Shown piece by piece: positions 8,452 to 18,457 of a stretch of DNA of 64,000 nucleotides (the stretch's first letter is position 1; the number at the start of each line of letters is the position of its first letter). The stretch comes from Pseudogracilibacillus sp037071985 (GTDB lineage Bacteria > Bacillota > Bacilli > Bacillales > Amphibacillaceae). The stretch lies in assembly GCF_037071985.1 (NCBI RefSeq), contig NZ_JAXHDF010000014.1, positions 1-64,000 of the forward strand, given 5' to 3'. Under the pieces are notes generated by a model. That model was not told the DNA's origin. It saw only the letters and a list, made by a program, of their open reading frames with translations, and did no database searches. Position numbers and translations under genes: made by a program.

Positions 8452-10377
8452 ATGTTAGGTTCTCCAATTGATAATGAAGATGCAGTAATTAGAACGGATT
8501 CACCAGTAAATTTTGATCTTACACACTTTTCGTTAAAAGGATCGAATCTAGAATTAGAGGGTTATGTATCAGTGACAGGAATCTATTCTTATTCAGAGGA
8601 TAGAATAAGAAAAACGTTAATATTTGTTCCTGAAATAGATATAAAATCTTTCCGAGAAGAATATAGTAAGGATGAACAGTATCAAGATTTAACTGATAAA
8701 GAAATTATTGACATGCATATTGTTGAGATCCCGTTAGATAATTGTACATTTGAAGAAGTTACGAATCATGAAAATTCAAAAATTGAAGATAAAGAATCGT
8801 TGGGTGGTTTTAAACTATCTATCGACTTGGCAGTCATGTCAAATGGCAAGCCACTTGAAAAAGGCAAATACAATATTTATATCAAATTAGAACAGCTTTT
8901 AAATGAAAATGATGATGTTAAATATTTAAAAACAGTCCAATTATCAACGCTCAAAAACTTTTTGAATAATGGAATGATAACCACCCATCTTCATTATTAT
9001 TCATCAACACTGATTATGAAATATAATTTGATAGCTTTGTTTGATGCAAAGCATAAAACACTAAAACTTGAAAACACTCTACTTCAATCCTTTAATCCCC
9101 AAGAATTATCGGAAGAGGAAGGAATGAAGGTAGAACATCGTTATGTTCAAGCAGTTAAAAGAAGATTTTTCAAGTTATTTTATATCTTATTTAGTATTTT
9201 ACCAATAAATAAGAGGAAAGTCTCATTTGCTTCGGATAGTCGTACCGAACTAAACGGAAACCTGTATTTTGTTTATGAAGAACTTTACAAAAGAAATTTA
9301 GATTTAAAAATCAAGTTTATCTTTAATGAACGAATAGATAATACAAAAACATTCTCTAATCTTTTAAAAACTGCATTTCACTTTGCGACTTCTAAAATAA
9401 TCTTATTAGACGATTTTTATCCTTTAATATATCCTTTAAATATTAGAAGAAATAGTGATCTCATTCAAGTATGGCATGCTGCAGGAGCATTTAAAACGTT
9501 TGGGTTTAGCAGAATTGGAAGACCGGGGGGACCTTCACCAAGATCAAGAAATCATCGTAATTATACAAAGGTGACGGTGAGCAGTGAAGGTGTGCGTGAA
9601 CATTATGCAGAAGGATTTGGGGTAAAGGTTGATAAAGTTCATCCCACAGGTGTTCCACGATCAGACATATTTTTTGATGAAGAGTACAAGGCATATGTTA
9701 GAAAGACATTATATGACAAATATCCTTTCTTAAAGGAGAAGAAGGTTATATTATTCGCACCTACCTTTAGAGGAAATGGTCAATCATCGGCTCATTTTCC
9801 TTTCCATGTTTTAGATTTTAAAAAGCTTTATGAAGAATTAAAAGACGATTATGTATTTCTATTTAAAATTCATCCTTTTGTTAATAATAAACTTTCAATC
9901 CCTTATGAATATATCGACTTTTTCTACGATTTTAGTGATTTTAGAGAGATAAATGATCTACTTTTAGTTACAGATATCTTAATAACAGATTATTCATCTG
10001 TATGTTTTGAATATGCTCTATTAGATAAGCCTATGTTGTTCTTTGCATTTGATGTCGAAGATTATATTCGAACTCGAGATTTTTACTATAATTATTTTAA
10101 CTTTATTCCAGGACCATTAGTAAAAACAACCGAAGAAATAATTAAAACCATCCAAAGTGAACAATTTGAGTTAGAAAAAATTAAACCATTCGTTCGTTAT
10201 TTCTTTAATGGAACATTAGGGAAAGCATCACAGAATGTGGTAGACGAAGTAATTATCCCAAGTTTAGAATCGGAGTATGAAGAAGAAGAAGTATTAGACA
10301 TTAAGTTGGAGCCTCCGAAGTCTAGAATTGAATTATTTGAGCGATCGTTGCATGAAGAAGATGAAGATAATGCTTAA
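8452..10377 (+). CDS. Teichoic acid polyol-phosphate polymerase, TagF/TarL-like (long form)
   Basis: A 641-residue protein with an N-terminal domain of about 230 residues (beta-rich, FSLKGSNLELEGYVS) followed by the TagF/TarL catalytic domain. Catalytic motifs are LIQVWHAAGAFKTFG (about 340), TGVPRSDIFFDE (about 400), FKIHPFV (about 475) and ITDYSSVCFEYALLD (about 515). The family polymerises glycerol- or ribitol-phosphate from the CDP-activated precursor on the membrane. With tarI and tarJ immediately upstream, CDP-ribitol is the likely donor. The acidic C-terminal tail (YEEEEVLD, HEEDEDNA) is unusual. AGAGGGTGA precedes the ATG. Confidence 0.87.
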   Translation: MLGSPIDNEDAVIRTDSPVNFDLTHFSLKGSNLELEGYVSVTGIYSYSEDRIRKTLIFVPEIDIKSFREEYSKDEQYQDLTDKEIIDMHIVEIPLDNCTFEEVTNHENSKIEDKESLGGFKLSIDLAVMSNGKPLEKGKYNIYIKLEQLLNENDDVKYLKTVQLSTLKNFLNNGMITTHLHYYSSTLIMKYNLIALFDAKHKTLKLENTLLQSFNPQELSEEEGMKVEHRYVQAVKRRFFKLFYILFSILPINKRKVSFASDSRTELNGNLYFVYEELYKRNLDLKIKFIFNERIDNTKTFSNLLKTAFHFATSKIILLDDFYPLIYPLNIRRNSDLIQVWHAAGAFKTFGFSRIGRPGGPSPRSRNHRNYTKVTVSSEGVREHYAEGFGVKVDKVHPTGVPRSDIFFDEEYKAYVRKTLYDKYPFLKEKKVILFAPTFRGNGQSSAHFPFHVLDFKKLYEELKDDYVFLFKIHPFVNNKLSIPYEYIDFFYDFSDFREINDLLLVTDILITDYSSVCFEYALLDKPMLFFAFDVEDYIRTRDFYYNYFNFIPGPLVKTTEEIIKTIQSEQFELEKIKPFVRYFFNGTLGKASQNVVDEVIIPSLESEYEEEEVLDIKLEPPKSRIELFERSLHEEDEDNA

Positions 10378-10428
10378 GCTATCATATGAACAAAAACATT
10401 TTATATTTAAAACAAGGAGAGTTAACAA

Positions 10429-11802
10429 TTGAGAAATATTTTAATCAGATCCGGTATATCGCCATTAGATACATTTGATGCTTCTTATATGATAAATAAA
10501 AATTCTATTGGAGGAAATGTAGGAAATTTAATTTATGCTTATAGTATATATCGTACTTTAATGACCGAAAATACAAATATCGTACCGGATTATTACAATA
10601 CAGATCCTAACAGAGCTGACGAGATAAATGAAAAATACGATGCTTATGTCATTCCTTTAGCTGATGCATTTCGTCCTAATTTTATTCCTTTATTACGTCG
10701 TTATACAAAACTGATTAAAAAATTAAAAATTCCTGTTTACGTGATAGGTGTTGGATTACGCGCTCCGTTTGAACCTAAGCTTGATGAAGGATTTCCGTAT
10801 GATGAAGACGTTAAAGACTTTGTGAGTGCTGTTTTAGAAAAGTCTGAGATAATTGGTCTTCGTGGGGAAATTACTTCTCAGTATCTGACAAAGTTGGGTT
10901 TCCGTGAAGGGGTTGACCATACCGTTATTGGTTGTCCATCTATGTATACGTTTGGCAGAAAGTTAAATATTAGAGAAACAAATATAACAAAAGAATCAAT
11001 GGTCTGCGTTAATTCATCCATGACTTCACCAAAAAATGTGTTAGATTTTATTACGAGAAGTATGGGAGATTATCCAAATCATTACTTTATCCCTCAATGG
11101 TTAAAAGAAATGATTCTAGTCTATGCGGGTGCTCCTTCTCTTTCTGAAAAAGACGAGAACTATCCTGCAAAAATGTCAAGTCCTGCATATATGAATAATA
11201 GAGTCCGTTTCTTTTTAAACGCTCCAACTTGGATTGATTTTATGCGTCAGGCTGATTTAAGCTTTGGTGCAAGGCTACACGGTAATGTGACGGCTACTAT
11301 TGCTGGAACTCCGAGTATCATTATTCCAAAGGACGCTAGAATGAGAGAACTTGCCGAATACCATAATCTAACAAGTGTTTGGTGGAATGATATTACAGAT
11401 GAGACAAGGCTTGAAGATCTCGTTGAGAAAGTAGATTTTAAAGCACCTGAAAAAGTTCAAGCAAGAAACTTTGATAACTTTATTGATTTTCTAAATAAAA
11501 ATAATTTGCCGCATGTTTATAAAGAAAATTTAAATCCAGCAGATATTCCATTGGATGATAAAATAAGTGAAGTAGAATTTAAGCAGCCTCTTGTTCCTGT
11601 CAGCGGATGTACAATGGAAGAAATGGTAGAAAGATGGGAGAAGTTCTATCCACTAGAGGATGAGAAGGCTACTCGAGTTAAAAAGAAATATAAAAAGGAA
11701 ATTGCAAAAAAGAATAAACGAATCAAGTATCTTGAAGGAACTATAAATAGAAAGTCTGTTCGTTTAGCTTTAAAGACAGCAAATATGTTTAGAACAAAAT
11801 AG
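10429..11802 (+). CDS. Polysaccharide pyruvyl transferase family protein, paralogue A
   Basis: A 457-residue member of the polysaccharide pyruvyl transferase family, whose enzymes transfer pyruvate from phosphoenolpyruvate to a glycan as a ketal. Visible motifs include NSIGGNVGNLIYAYS near the N-terminus, VIGVGLRAPFEPK (about 105), VIGCPSMYTFG (about 165) and LSFGARLHGNVTATIAGTPS (about 280). A basic coiled-coil tail ends in NRKSVRLALKTANMF. The TTG start follows AAGGAG. It is the last gene of the tar operon, ahead of a strong hairpin, and faces a close paralogue. Likely target: a residue on the teichoic acid or linked surface glycan; the exact acceptor is unknown. Confidence 0.85.
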   Translation: MRNILIRSGISPLDTFDASYMINKNSIGGNVGNLIYAYSIYRTLMTENTNIVPDYYNTDPNRADEINEKYDAYVIPLADAFRPNFIPLLRRYTKLIKKLKIPVYVIGVGLRAPFEPKLDEGFPYDEDVKDFVSAVLEKSEIIGLRGEITSQYLTKLGFREGVDHTVIGCPSMYTFGRKLNIRETNITKESMVCVNSSMTSPKNVLDFITRSMGDYPNHYFIPQWLKEMILVYAGAPSLSEKDENYPAKMSSPAYMNNRVRFFLNAPTWIDFMRQADLSFGARLHGNVTATIAGTPSIIIPKDARMRELAEYHNLTSVWWNDITDETRLEDLVEKVDFKAPEKVQARNFDNFIDFLNKNNLPHVYKENLNPADIPLDDKISEVEFKQPLVPVSGCTMEEMVERWEKFYPLEDEKATRVKKKYKKEIAKKNKRIKYLEGTINRKSVRLALKTANMFRTK

Positions 11803-11813
11803 GAATAAAAATT

Positions 11814-11855
11814 ATCACCTTTGAAAATTCTGAATGGATTTCAAAGGTGATATTT
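11814..11855. terminator. Bidirectional terminator between the two pyruvyl transferase paralogues
   Basis: A perfect 13-bp stem, ATCACCTTTGAAA (11814-11826) with its complement (11839-11851) and a 12-base loop, directly after the plus gene and facing the minus gene. AT-rich tracts flank both sides. Confidence 0.75.
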
Positions 11856-11937
11856 ATTTATAGTTAACTCATAGCTCTTTATAAATTGAAATTATCCTAA
11901 AAAATGAAAGGTGGGAGGATCTAAAATAAAAGTTGGT

Positions 11938-13419
11938 CTATTTAAATTTAAGTTTATTAGTAGTTGCTAAAGTTAGTCGTACGGATTTCCTGTTTAAAAT
12001 TCCTCTTAAACGTTTTATTGTTTCCTCTTTTTTCATTAACTCTTTCTGTAATATTCCTTCTTTTTTTCTGAATTTTTTTTCAATAATTAACCGCCTTTCA
12101 TCCTCCTCCATTTTAATCTCCTTAATTGTCTTATCCTTATTTCTTTTTATTCCTTTAATTTTGTTAGCTTTTTCACTATTCTCTTTCTCAAGTAATTGCT
12201 GAATTTTTTGCAAGCGTAGTAAAAGGTCAGAGTTGTTGCATCCTGTGACAGGTGTAAGAGGAGGTTGAAGTTCTAATTTTGAAATTTTCTCTTCTAAAGG
12301 AACAACATCTGATACCTGTTGCTCATTATATATATGTGATAAATTATTCTTGTTAAGAAACTTAATAAAATGTTCAAAGTTTCTAGTTTGTACTTTCTCT
12401 GGTGCCTTGAAATCACTTTTTTCGATAATGTCTTCAAGAAATGTATCCTCAGTAATATCGTTCCACCAAACCCTAGTTAAGTTATGGTGTTCGGCAAGTT
12501 CCCTCATTCGGGCATCCTTAGGAATAATGATGCTAGGAGTTCCGGCAATTGTAGCAGTGACATTTCCATGTAATCTTGCGCCAAAGCTCAAGTCTATTCT
12601 ACGCATAAAGTCAATCCAAGTTGCTGCATTTAGGAAGAAACGAACTCGATTATTAGCATAAACTGGATGTGACATTTTTGCCGGATAGTTATCGGCTTTT
12701 TCATTGAGAGAAGGAGTACCTGAAAAAACTAGCTTCATTTCTTTTAACCATTGTGGGATAAAATAATGATTCGGAAATTCTTTCATTCCTCGTGTAATAA
12801 AGTCTAGGACGTTTTTGGGCGAAAGCATAGATGAATTAAAGCATATTAAAGAATCCTTAGTAATATTTGTATTACGGATTTCTAATGCTTTACCAAAGGT
12901 ATACATAGATGGACAACCGATTACAGTATGATCAATTTCTTCACGAAAGCCTAATCTGTTTAAATATTGAGCTGTTATTTCTCCTCTAACTCCTATCATT
13001 GCGGACTTATCTAATACAGCATTTACAAAAGCTATTACATCTTTATCAAATGGAAAACCTTCTCCTAATTTGGGCTCAAAAGGTGCACGTAATCCTACAC
13101 CAATTACTATAACAGGTATAGTCAACTTTTTAATTAGCTTCGTGTATTTGCGTAAATGTGGAATAAAGTTCTGTCTAAATGCGTCTGCTAAAGGAATAAT
13201 ATAATAATCATAAGTTTTATTAATTTTATCTGCATCTTGTTCGTTTATCCTATAATAGTCAGGCACAATATTTGTATTTTCTGTCATAAGGGTTCGGTAA
13301 ACACTATACGCGTATATTAAGTTTCCTACATTACCACCAATTGAATTCTTAATTAACATGTATGCCGGATCAAATGTATCCAGTGGTGAAATTCCCGATC
13401 TAATAAGAATGTTTTTCAC
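11938..13419 (-). CDS. Polysaccharide pyruvyl transferase family protein, paralogue B
   Basis: About 493 residues. The first 390 align without gaps over long blocks with the plus-strand paralogue A (shared NSIGGNVGNLIYAYS, VIGCPSMYTFG, FGARLHGNVTATIAGTPS). It differs in a longer lysine/glutamate-rich coiled coil (about residues 400-470) before the same closing motif, NRKSVRLTLATTNK. The GTG at 13419 aligns with the TTG start of paralogue A and has GGGGG seven bases upstream; the ATG at 13425 would leave only one base. It is monocistronic and convergent with A. Function is inferred as pyruvylation of a surface polymer; the pair may modify different positions or polymers. Confidence 0.85.
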   Translation of the reverse strand: MKNILIRSGISPLDTFDPAYMLIKNSIGGNVGNLIYAYSVYRTLMTENTNIVPDYYRINEQDADKINKTYDYYIIPLADAFRQNFIPHLRKYTKLIKKLTIPVIVIGVGLRAPFEPKLGEGFPFDKDVIAFVNAVLDKSAMIGVRGEITAQYLNRLGFREEIDHTVIGCPSMYTFGKALEIRNTNITKDSLICFNSSMLSPKNVLDFITRGMKEFPNHYFIPQWLKEMKLVFSGTPSLNEKADNYPAKMSHPVYANNRVRFFLNAATWIDFMRRIDLSFGARLHGNVTATIAGTPSIIIPKDARMRELAEHHNLTRVWWNDITEDTFLEDIIEKSDFKAPEKVQTRNFEHFIKFLNKNNLSHIYNEQQVSDVVPLEEKISKLELQPPLTPVTGCNNSDLLLRLQKIQQLLEKENSEKANKIKGIKRNKDKTIKEIKMEEDERRLIIEKKFRKKEGILQKELMKKEETIKRLRGILNRKSVRLTLATTNKLKFK

Positions 13420-13765
13420 ATTCATGCCCCCTTTTAAGACTTTATAAATTAATTAAATCTATTGTAACATTGATACTATTATATGGTATTAAAATAATTT
13501 TGCTAGAAGGTAAAAATATATTTTTTAATCTTTTCCCTATCAAACAAATTATATTCTAAATAATTAAGAATATTGTTCACCATTATTATCTGATCAAATA
13601 TTCCTGGATAATTATACAATTTGGTAAGAGTAAAATACTATGAAATTGATTTTTGTCTACGAGTCTTTTACCCTTTCATCCCAAGCGATAATCAGACCTA
13701 AAGAACCATGGTTATTGTAATGCATATATAGTATTATGGTGATGATTTGAAAAGGGGAGTGCAAG
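13420..13765. other. Intergenic region between divergent genes
   Basis: About 345 bases of very AT-rich DNA separate the pyruvyl transferase (minus) and a glycosyltransferase (plus). It should hold both promoters. I see no gene, clear palindrome or repeat in it. Confidence 0.5.
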
Positions 13766-14806
13766 ATGGGAAAGGTATCAATAATTATTCCAGTTTTTAA
13801 TACGGAAGAATATGTTGAAGATTGTATAAATTCGGCATTGAAACAGACTTATAACAATACAGAGATAATAGTAGTTAATGATGGAAGTAATATAGTCTGT
13901 ACGAGTTTACTACATGCATTAAAAAAGAGAGATGAAAGAATTCAACTATATCATTTACCGAAACATAGAGGCGTAGGATTTGCGCGAAATTTTGGAGTTC
14001 AACAAGCGACTGGTGACTACATTTACTTTTTAGACAGTGATGATTATATACCTTCCGAGACTATTGAACTATTAGTGAGTAATATAGGGAATCATCAGAT
14101 AATTAAAGGGGAAATAAAAATAACGGACTTAAGTAGCAGTTTTTCCATTACGTTTCGAGGCTTGTTTAAGCCAAAAGCATATATGGAAGATCGATTTCAA
14201 TTAATTAACAATAACTCGGTTTTGAATATTTTATTTAACAGAGAATTGATTGTAAATCAACGTATAAAATTTGCTAACGATTTGAACAGCTATACGGATT
14301 TACAATTTTCATTTAAGGCATTTGAAAAAGTTAGTAATGTACTATATTTAGAGGAAGCGATCTATTTTCATAGAGAGCGGAATGACTCACGTTCCAATCC
14401 ATCAATTAGCCAGACGGATTCACGTGAGAGGATTGAAGAGTTTCTGTTAGCTTATACTGATTTAAAGTTTGACTTGGTTGAAGAGGAAGCACATCATGGA
14501 TTGGATCGAAACTTGTTAGAGTTTTATCAGAATGAAATTATCGGTTATTTTTATGATAATGATAATATTAATGCCATTTTCCCTGCTTTATATAAAGCAA
14601 TGTTACTATTGGATAAGCAAGTTCTTGAACGCTATGATAGGACATTAAATAAAGAGATTCAGATCATTGTAAGCGGCAATATGTATAAATTTAAGGATCA
14701 TTCGAAGCGCCATCATTTATTAAGAGATATTCGCGAAGGGGAAAGAAAAGATCGAAAGCGATTAATATATCGGACGATTTTCACGAAGTCTCCAATAAAT
14801 GAATAA
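13766..14806 (+). CDS. Glycosyltransferase family 2
   Basis: A 346-residue GT2 enzyme. The N-terminal GT-A domain has VSIIIPVFNTEEYVEDCINS, IIVVNDGS (about residue 37) and the metal-binding YFLDSDDYIP (about 92), which are the nucleotide-sugar binding signatures. The remaining C-terminal part (about 200 residues, basic and mostly helical) resembles the tails of teichoic acid glycosyltransferases such as TarS/TagE-type decorators, but this is a loose resemblance. GGGGAG lies seven bases before the ATG. It stands alone between divergent and convergent neighbours. The likely job is adding sugars to teichoic acid or the surface glycan; sugar and acceptor cannot be read from sequence. Confidence 0.82.
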   Translation: MGKVSIIIPVFNTEEYVEDCINSALKQTYNNTEIIVVNDGSNIVCTSLLHALKKRDERIQLYHLPKHRGVGFARNFGVQQATGDYIYFLDSDDYIPSETIELLVSNIGNHQIIKGEIKITDLSSSFSITFRGLFKPKAYMEDRFQLINNNSVLNILFNRELIVNQRIKFANDLNSYTDLQFSFKAFEKVSNVLYLEEAIYFHRERNDSRSNPSISQTDSRERIEEFLLAYTDLKFDLVEEEAHHGLDRNLLEFYQNEIIGYFYDNDNINAIFPALYKAMLLLDKQVLERYDRTLNKEIQIIVSGNMYKFKDHSKRHHLLRDIREGERKDRKRLIYRTIFTKSPINE

Positions 14807-14919
14807 CTTTCTGAGAAATTGTTACGAAAAAAGTATACAAGCTTATTCGGGTGAAGCGGACGGCAGTATTAATGGAACTACTTATTATAAGCCGCAACGA
14901 TTAGAAAACAGATATAAGT

Positions 14920-16317
14920 TTATCTCTTGAAGATGGCGAACCAAATAGAGGCTATTAATTTTCGGTTATATATAAAGAATAGTAAGACACTGCCTACAAT
15001 GCTGACGGCTAATGTGAAATTTTGTGCATAGAACGGTATAAATAAGGCGATGAACATAAGAGAAAATAGAATTAAAAAATCCCATTTATTAAAAGTAATG
15101 GTGAATAGTTCTTTTGCGACTCGGACCCGAATGATCCAAGTTAAGAAGAAGGCAATTAAAGTTGAAATAGCGACGGCATACAGACCCAGATAGTGAATTA
15201 ATAATATATTCAATACTAAATTAACGACTGCTCCTACTATTGAGGTAGATAAAATGGCAGTCGTTTTTTTGGCTCCATGAAATCCAGCGGACCAAAATAA
15301 TGCCAGTGAGTGAAAAAGTGTTGCAACCAGAACGAATCCACTATATTTCCATGCTTCAAAAAATTCATTCCCTATAAAAATACGAATAGCCGGTTTTGCA
15401 ACTAAGATTAAACATATAACAGAAGTTGCCATAAGCCGAAAATAGTATTCATATGTTTTTGAAAAAAATGAATCTTTATCCTTAGCTTGAAATGAAAGGA
15501 TAGCACTGTCCTTCCAAGCTAAAGAAAAGACTGAGTTGATGATTAAGAGAACTGCAGGGATCTTAATCGCAATCGCGTAAATTCCATTTGCAGAAACGCC
15601 TAAAAAAGTCGCAATGATCCATCTATCTGCCATCGTCATGACCCACCAGCTTGCTGCAGCTGGAATGATTGGTATCGCGTATGCCATATAGTCCTTAAGC
15701 AACTTACTGGAAACACTGCTGGTAAGGAGATATTGCAAAAAAATCATGCGATAGCAAGCGAGAATAATGATACATATACCCGCGATACTATGTGCATAAA
15801 ATAGAGCCTCGATACCTAGTTTGAAATAGAGGATAAAAAGTAAATTTAAACTTATTACGATGAATGTCTGAATAATTCCTAATGACGCAAATAATCGATT
15901 ATGTCCTAGACCGCGCGCACATTGTTGCACAAAACTACTAAAAATCATCACATTAAGCAATAAGAGAGCTTCCCATTTATAAGAAAAATTACTAATGTAA
16001 AATACCAAGATTGCAAGCAAATTAAACAGAAGTGAATGCCGTAAAACTTGAAAAAACCCGGTCGATATGATTGTTTGCTTTGAATAATTTGTTTGCTTAT
16101 CAAGAAGCCAACGATAGGTAGCAGCTGTTAGTTCAAATGTAATAAATGGGATGAGTAAAGTAATCGTTGTAATAGCTAAATCCCATGTTCCAAAATCTTT
16201 TGGAGTAAAATATCGGGTATATAACGGCAGCATGAGAAAGGTTAATGTAGATGACCCGAAATTGGCAATTCCGTATAGGATTGTGTCGTTTAATAATTTC
16301 TCTTTCTTATTCATCAT
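14920..16317 (-). CDS. Polysaccharide flippase, Wzx/MATE-like family
   Basis: About 465 residues with some 12-14 hydrophobic segments; the N-terminal FGSSTLTFLMLPLYTRYFTPKD pattern (split here as FGSSTLTFLM and LPLYTRYF) is typical of oligosaccharide flippases of the MOP superfamily. These move lipid-linked repeat units across the membrane. It is the last gene of a four-gene minus-strand operon with a polymerase/ligase-like protein, so a Wzx/Wzy-type pathway is implied. The ATG at 16317 has GAGGG five bases upstream; an ATG at 16330-16332 overlaps the stop of the upstream gene (TAATG) and is a less likely start. Confidence 0.87.
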   Translation of the reverse strand: MMNKKEKLLNDTILYGIANFGSSTLTFLMLPLYTRYFTPKDFGTWDLAITTITLLIPFITFELTAATYRWLLDKQTNYSKQTIISTGFFQVLRHSLLFNLLAILVFYISNFSYKWEALLLLNVMIFSSFVQQCARGLGHNRLFASLGIIQTFIVISLNLLFILYFKLGIEALFYAHSIAGICIIILACYRMIFLQYLLTSSVSSKLLKDYMAYAIPIIPAAASWWVMTMADRWIIATFLGVSANGIYAIAIKIPAVLLIINSVFSLAWKDSAILSFQAKDKDSFFSKTYEYYFRLMATSVICLILVAKPAIRIFIGNEFFEAWKYSGFVLVATLFHSLALFWSAGFHGAKKTTAILSTSIVGAVVNLVLNILLIHYLGLYAVAISTLIAFFLTWIIRVRVAKELFTITFNKWDFLILFSLMFIALFIPFYAQNFTLAVSIVGSVLLFFIYNRKLIASIWFAIFKR

Positions 16318-16331
16318 ACAAACCCTCAACA

Positions 16332-17426
16332 TTAATTTAAAAATTGATCGAGCATGTCAAACTGCTTGTCTGCACTTTGGATAAAATTGTGGATATCTAT
16401 TGGTTCTTGATGAAATGTTTCTGTTACTTGTGACGGAGAAACGCAATCGATGTTTTGTACCGTCGAATACAAATTCGGAAACTCTATATCTTCTAACACC
16501 GTCTTCATTTTTTCACTATAAATAATTGGAAACACCGGCTTATGAAAGACCAATCCAAGAATCATTGCGTGAAATCGTGTCGCAATGATGGCAGATGATT
16601 CACTAATTAATTCAATAGCGGACGGCAAATGAGTTGTATACTGGTACGTTTGAATCTGATGATGCCATTGTTTCGGGATGATTGAGAGAATCGTATCAAT
16701 AGCGAGATCATCTTTCTCCTCTTTGCAAAATCCCATGAGAATAACGTTGTATCCTTCTTTGATTGATTGGATTATTATCGTAGCTATTGCATGAAAGTAT
16801 AGGTTATCGAATGATTTTAAATTGTTTCGGACGGACGGATAAATGACAGAAATAACAAGTTGATTTTTCTCTTCAACCTTGTATGTAGCATTTGAAAATT
16901 GAAAAACAATATCTGCAGCCTGTCGAATATTTTGAAAATCAGAAAAAAGTGCTTTTGAATAGTTGTCTCTAAAGCAGATATCTGTTATTCCTTGAAATAA
17001 TGTTTTATACGTATTTAAAAACTCCTGGCTGTGGTAAGGTCCGAAATTTGCCCCCAATACGAAAAATGATGAATGACAATGTTTCATAGAATCAAAGTTC
17101 CGAGCTTCTGCTTTCCAATTGTCTTGTTCCATGAAGAGTGATCCTCCAATATAAATACCAATTTCACAGTCCCTGGCAATTTGTTCACGGATAACATACT
17201 CCTTTTGATATGGTTTTAAAGTAGTATGCACCAATTTATTTAAAAAACGATCATTTGGTACAATATGTAAGTTATGAAGATATGAAAAAGTTTGTTGGTA
17301 TGTTTTTGGAGCATAACAAATAAATTTTGTATTTGGATATCTAGTGCACAATATATGTATGAAAAGGTCATCTCCTAAGTTATTTGCAGTATACGCATAG
17401 AGCATTACTTTTTTGATTCCTCTCAC
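16332..17426 (-). CDS. Polysaccharide pyruvyl transferase family protein (CsaB-like)
   Basis: A 364-residue protein distantly related to the two paralogues at 10.4-13.4 kb. Visible features are MLYAYTANNLGDDLFIH at the N-terminus, VLGANFGPYHSQEF (about residue 120), CFRDNYSKALF, and SSAIIATRFHAMILGLVFHKP near 285, the ARFHA motif that is the family hallmark. The start is uncertain: GTG at 17426 overlaps the previous gene by four bases (GTGA), while ATG at 17405 is preceded by GAGAGGAA. Third gene of the minus-strand glycan operon. Likely adds pyruvate ketals to the repeat unit, giving a negatively charged polymer. Confidence 0.85.
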   Translation of the reverse strand: MRGIKKVMLYAYTANNLGDDLFIHILCTRYPNTKFICYAPKTYQQTFSYLHNLHIVPNDRFLNKLVHTTLKPYQKEYVIREQIARDCEIGIYIGGSLFMEQDNWKAEARNFDSMKHCHSSFFVLGANFGPYHSQEFLNTYKTLFQGITDICFRDNYSKALFSDFQNIRQAADIVFQFSNATYKVEEKNQLVISVIYPSVRNNLKSFDNLYFHAIATIIIQSIKEGYNVILMGFCKEEKDDLAIDTILSIIPKQWHHQIQTYQYTTHLPSAIELISESSAIIATRFHAMILGLVFHKPVFPIIYSEKMKTVLEDIEFPNLYSTVQNIDCVSPSQVTETFHQEPIDIHNFIQSADKQFDMLDQFLN

Positions 17427-18457
17427 CTCGCATTTAAACGCTTCAGCATCCTAAAAACGCTTTTAAATGTATGACGTAAGTATTCTTTTGTTCTCATGAA
17501 GAAGTAAATATTTTCGTATGATTTTTTTCGGATAAGATAGCTAATAATTTTCGCTTGTCGACTATCAGTAAAATAAGGAAGTTGCTCTTGAATGATTGGA
17601 TAATCCAACATTACATACAATTGCTTTTTTTGTTCTTCTTTATCGTATGGACTGTCTCGGTGAAATAGATTAGTCATAGAGTTAATAAGAGCATTTGAAT
17701 AAATTGTTTCTAAATATAAGTGGTTTTCTGCTGTTAAGCTGTTATTCTCGGATAAAAATGCTTTTATTTTTTGATAGAGTTCTCTATTTATTTTATACAT
17801 ATCAGGAGTATAGGTATTTGTAAGAGAATCTTGATTTTGCTGATACATATAAAAGGATTCTTCAATAACATATACAGAGGAACAATGCTGTAAAAATGTT
17901 AAGTTAAAGAGCAAGTCTTCACCAAGTGAATAAGATTCCGGAAAACGGATGTGTTTTTCTTTAATATTTTTAAGGCGATACATCTTATTACATGGAGACG
18001 GTAAAATTATCTCTTTATAAAGTTGACCAACATAGTTTAAAAAAGTTTCCTGATCAAAGTATCCGTTAATTGAAGGAAGAAACGTATTGTTTATTGTTTC
18101 ATATCCACAAATAGCAAGGTCGGCACGAGTGTTTTCCAATGAAGATACAAGATTCTCAATCATTGTTTGTTTAATTTGATCATCTGCATCGACAAATTGA
18201 ATATATGTCCCATTTGCTATTTCGATTCCTCGATTTCGAGCGGCTGCCGGGCCGCGATTCTCTTGGTTAACAACAATGATACGAGCATCTTTTACTTTTA
18301 GTTCTTCACAAATCTCGTCGCTCCCATCTGTTGAACCGTCATTAACTAAAATGATTTCTATATTTTTATATGATTGGTTTTGTATACTGGTTAAACAGGT
18401 TTCTAAGTACTTTTTTGCGTTATAAATTGGTACAACGACGGAAACTTTCTTACTCAT
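17423..18457 (-). CDS. Glycosyltransferase family 2
   Basis: A 344-residue GT2 protein. N-terminal signatures are VSVVVPIYNAKKYLETCLTS, IILVNDGSTDGS (about residue 35) and IQFVDADDQI (about 88), which bind the nucleotide sugar and metal. The NRGPAAARNRGIE segment at about 65 is typical. The C-terminal half is helical with several Tyr-rich stretches. It overlaps the downstream pyruvyl transferase by four bases and the upstream membrane protein by eight, so these genes are tightly coupled. Expected to build the repeat unit of the surface polysaccharide; the sugar is unknown. Confidence 0.88.
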   Translation of the reverse strand: MSKKVSVVVPIYNAKKYLETCLTSIQNQSYKNIEIILVNDGSTDGSDEICEELKVKDARIIVVNQENRGPAAARNRGIEIANGTYIQFVDADDQIKQTMIENLVSSLENTRADLAICGYETINNTFLPSINGYFDQETFLNYVGQLYKEIILPSPCNKMYRLKNIKEKHIRFPESYSLGEDLLFNLTFLQHCSSVYVIEESFYMYQQNQDSLTNTYTPDMYKINRELYQKIKAFLSENNSLTAENHLYLETIYSNALINSMTNLFHRDSPYDKEEQKKQLYVMLDYPIIQEQLPYFTDSRQAKIISYLIRKKSYENIYFFMRTKEYLRHTFKSVFRMLKRLNAR

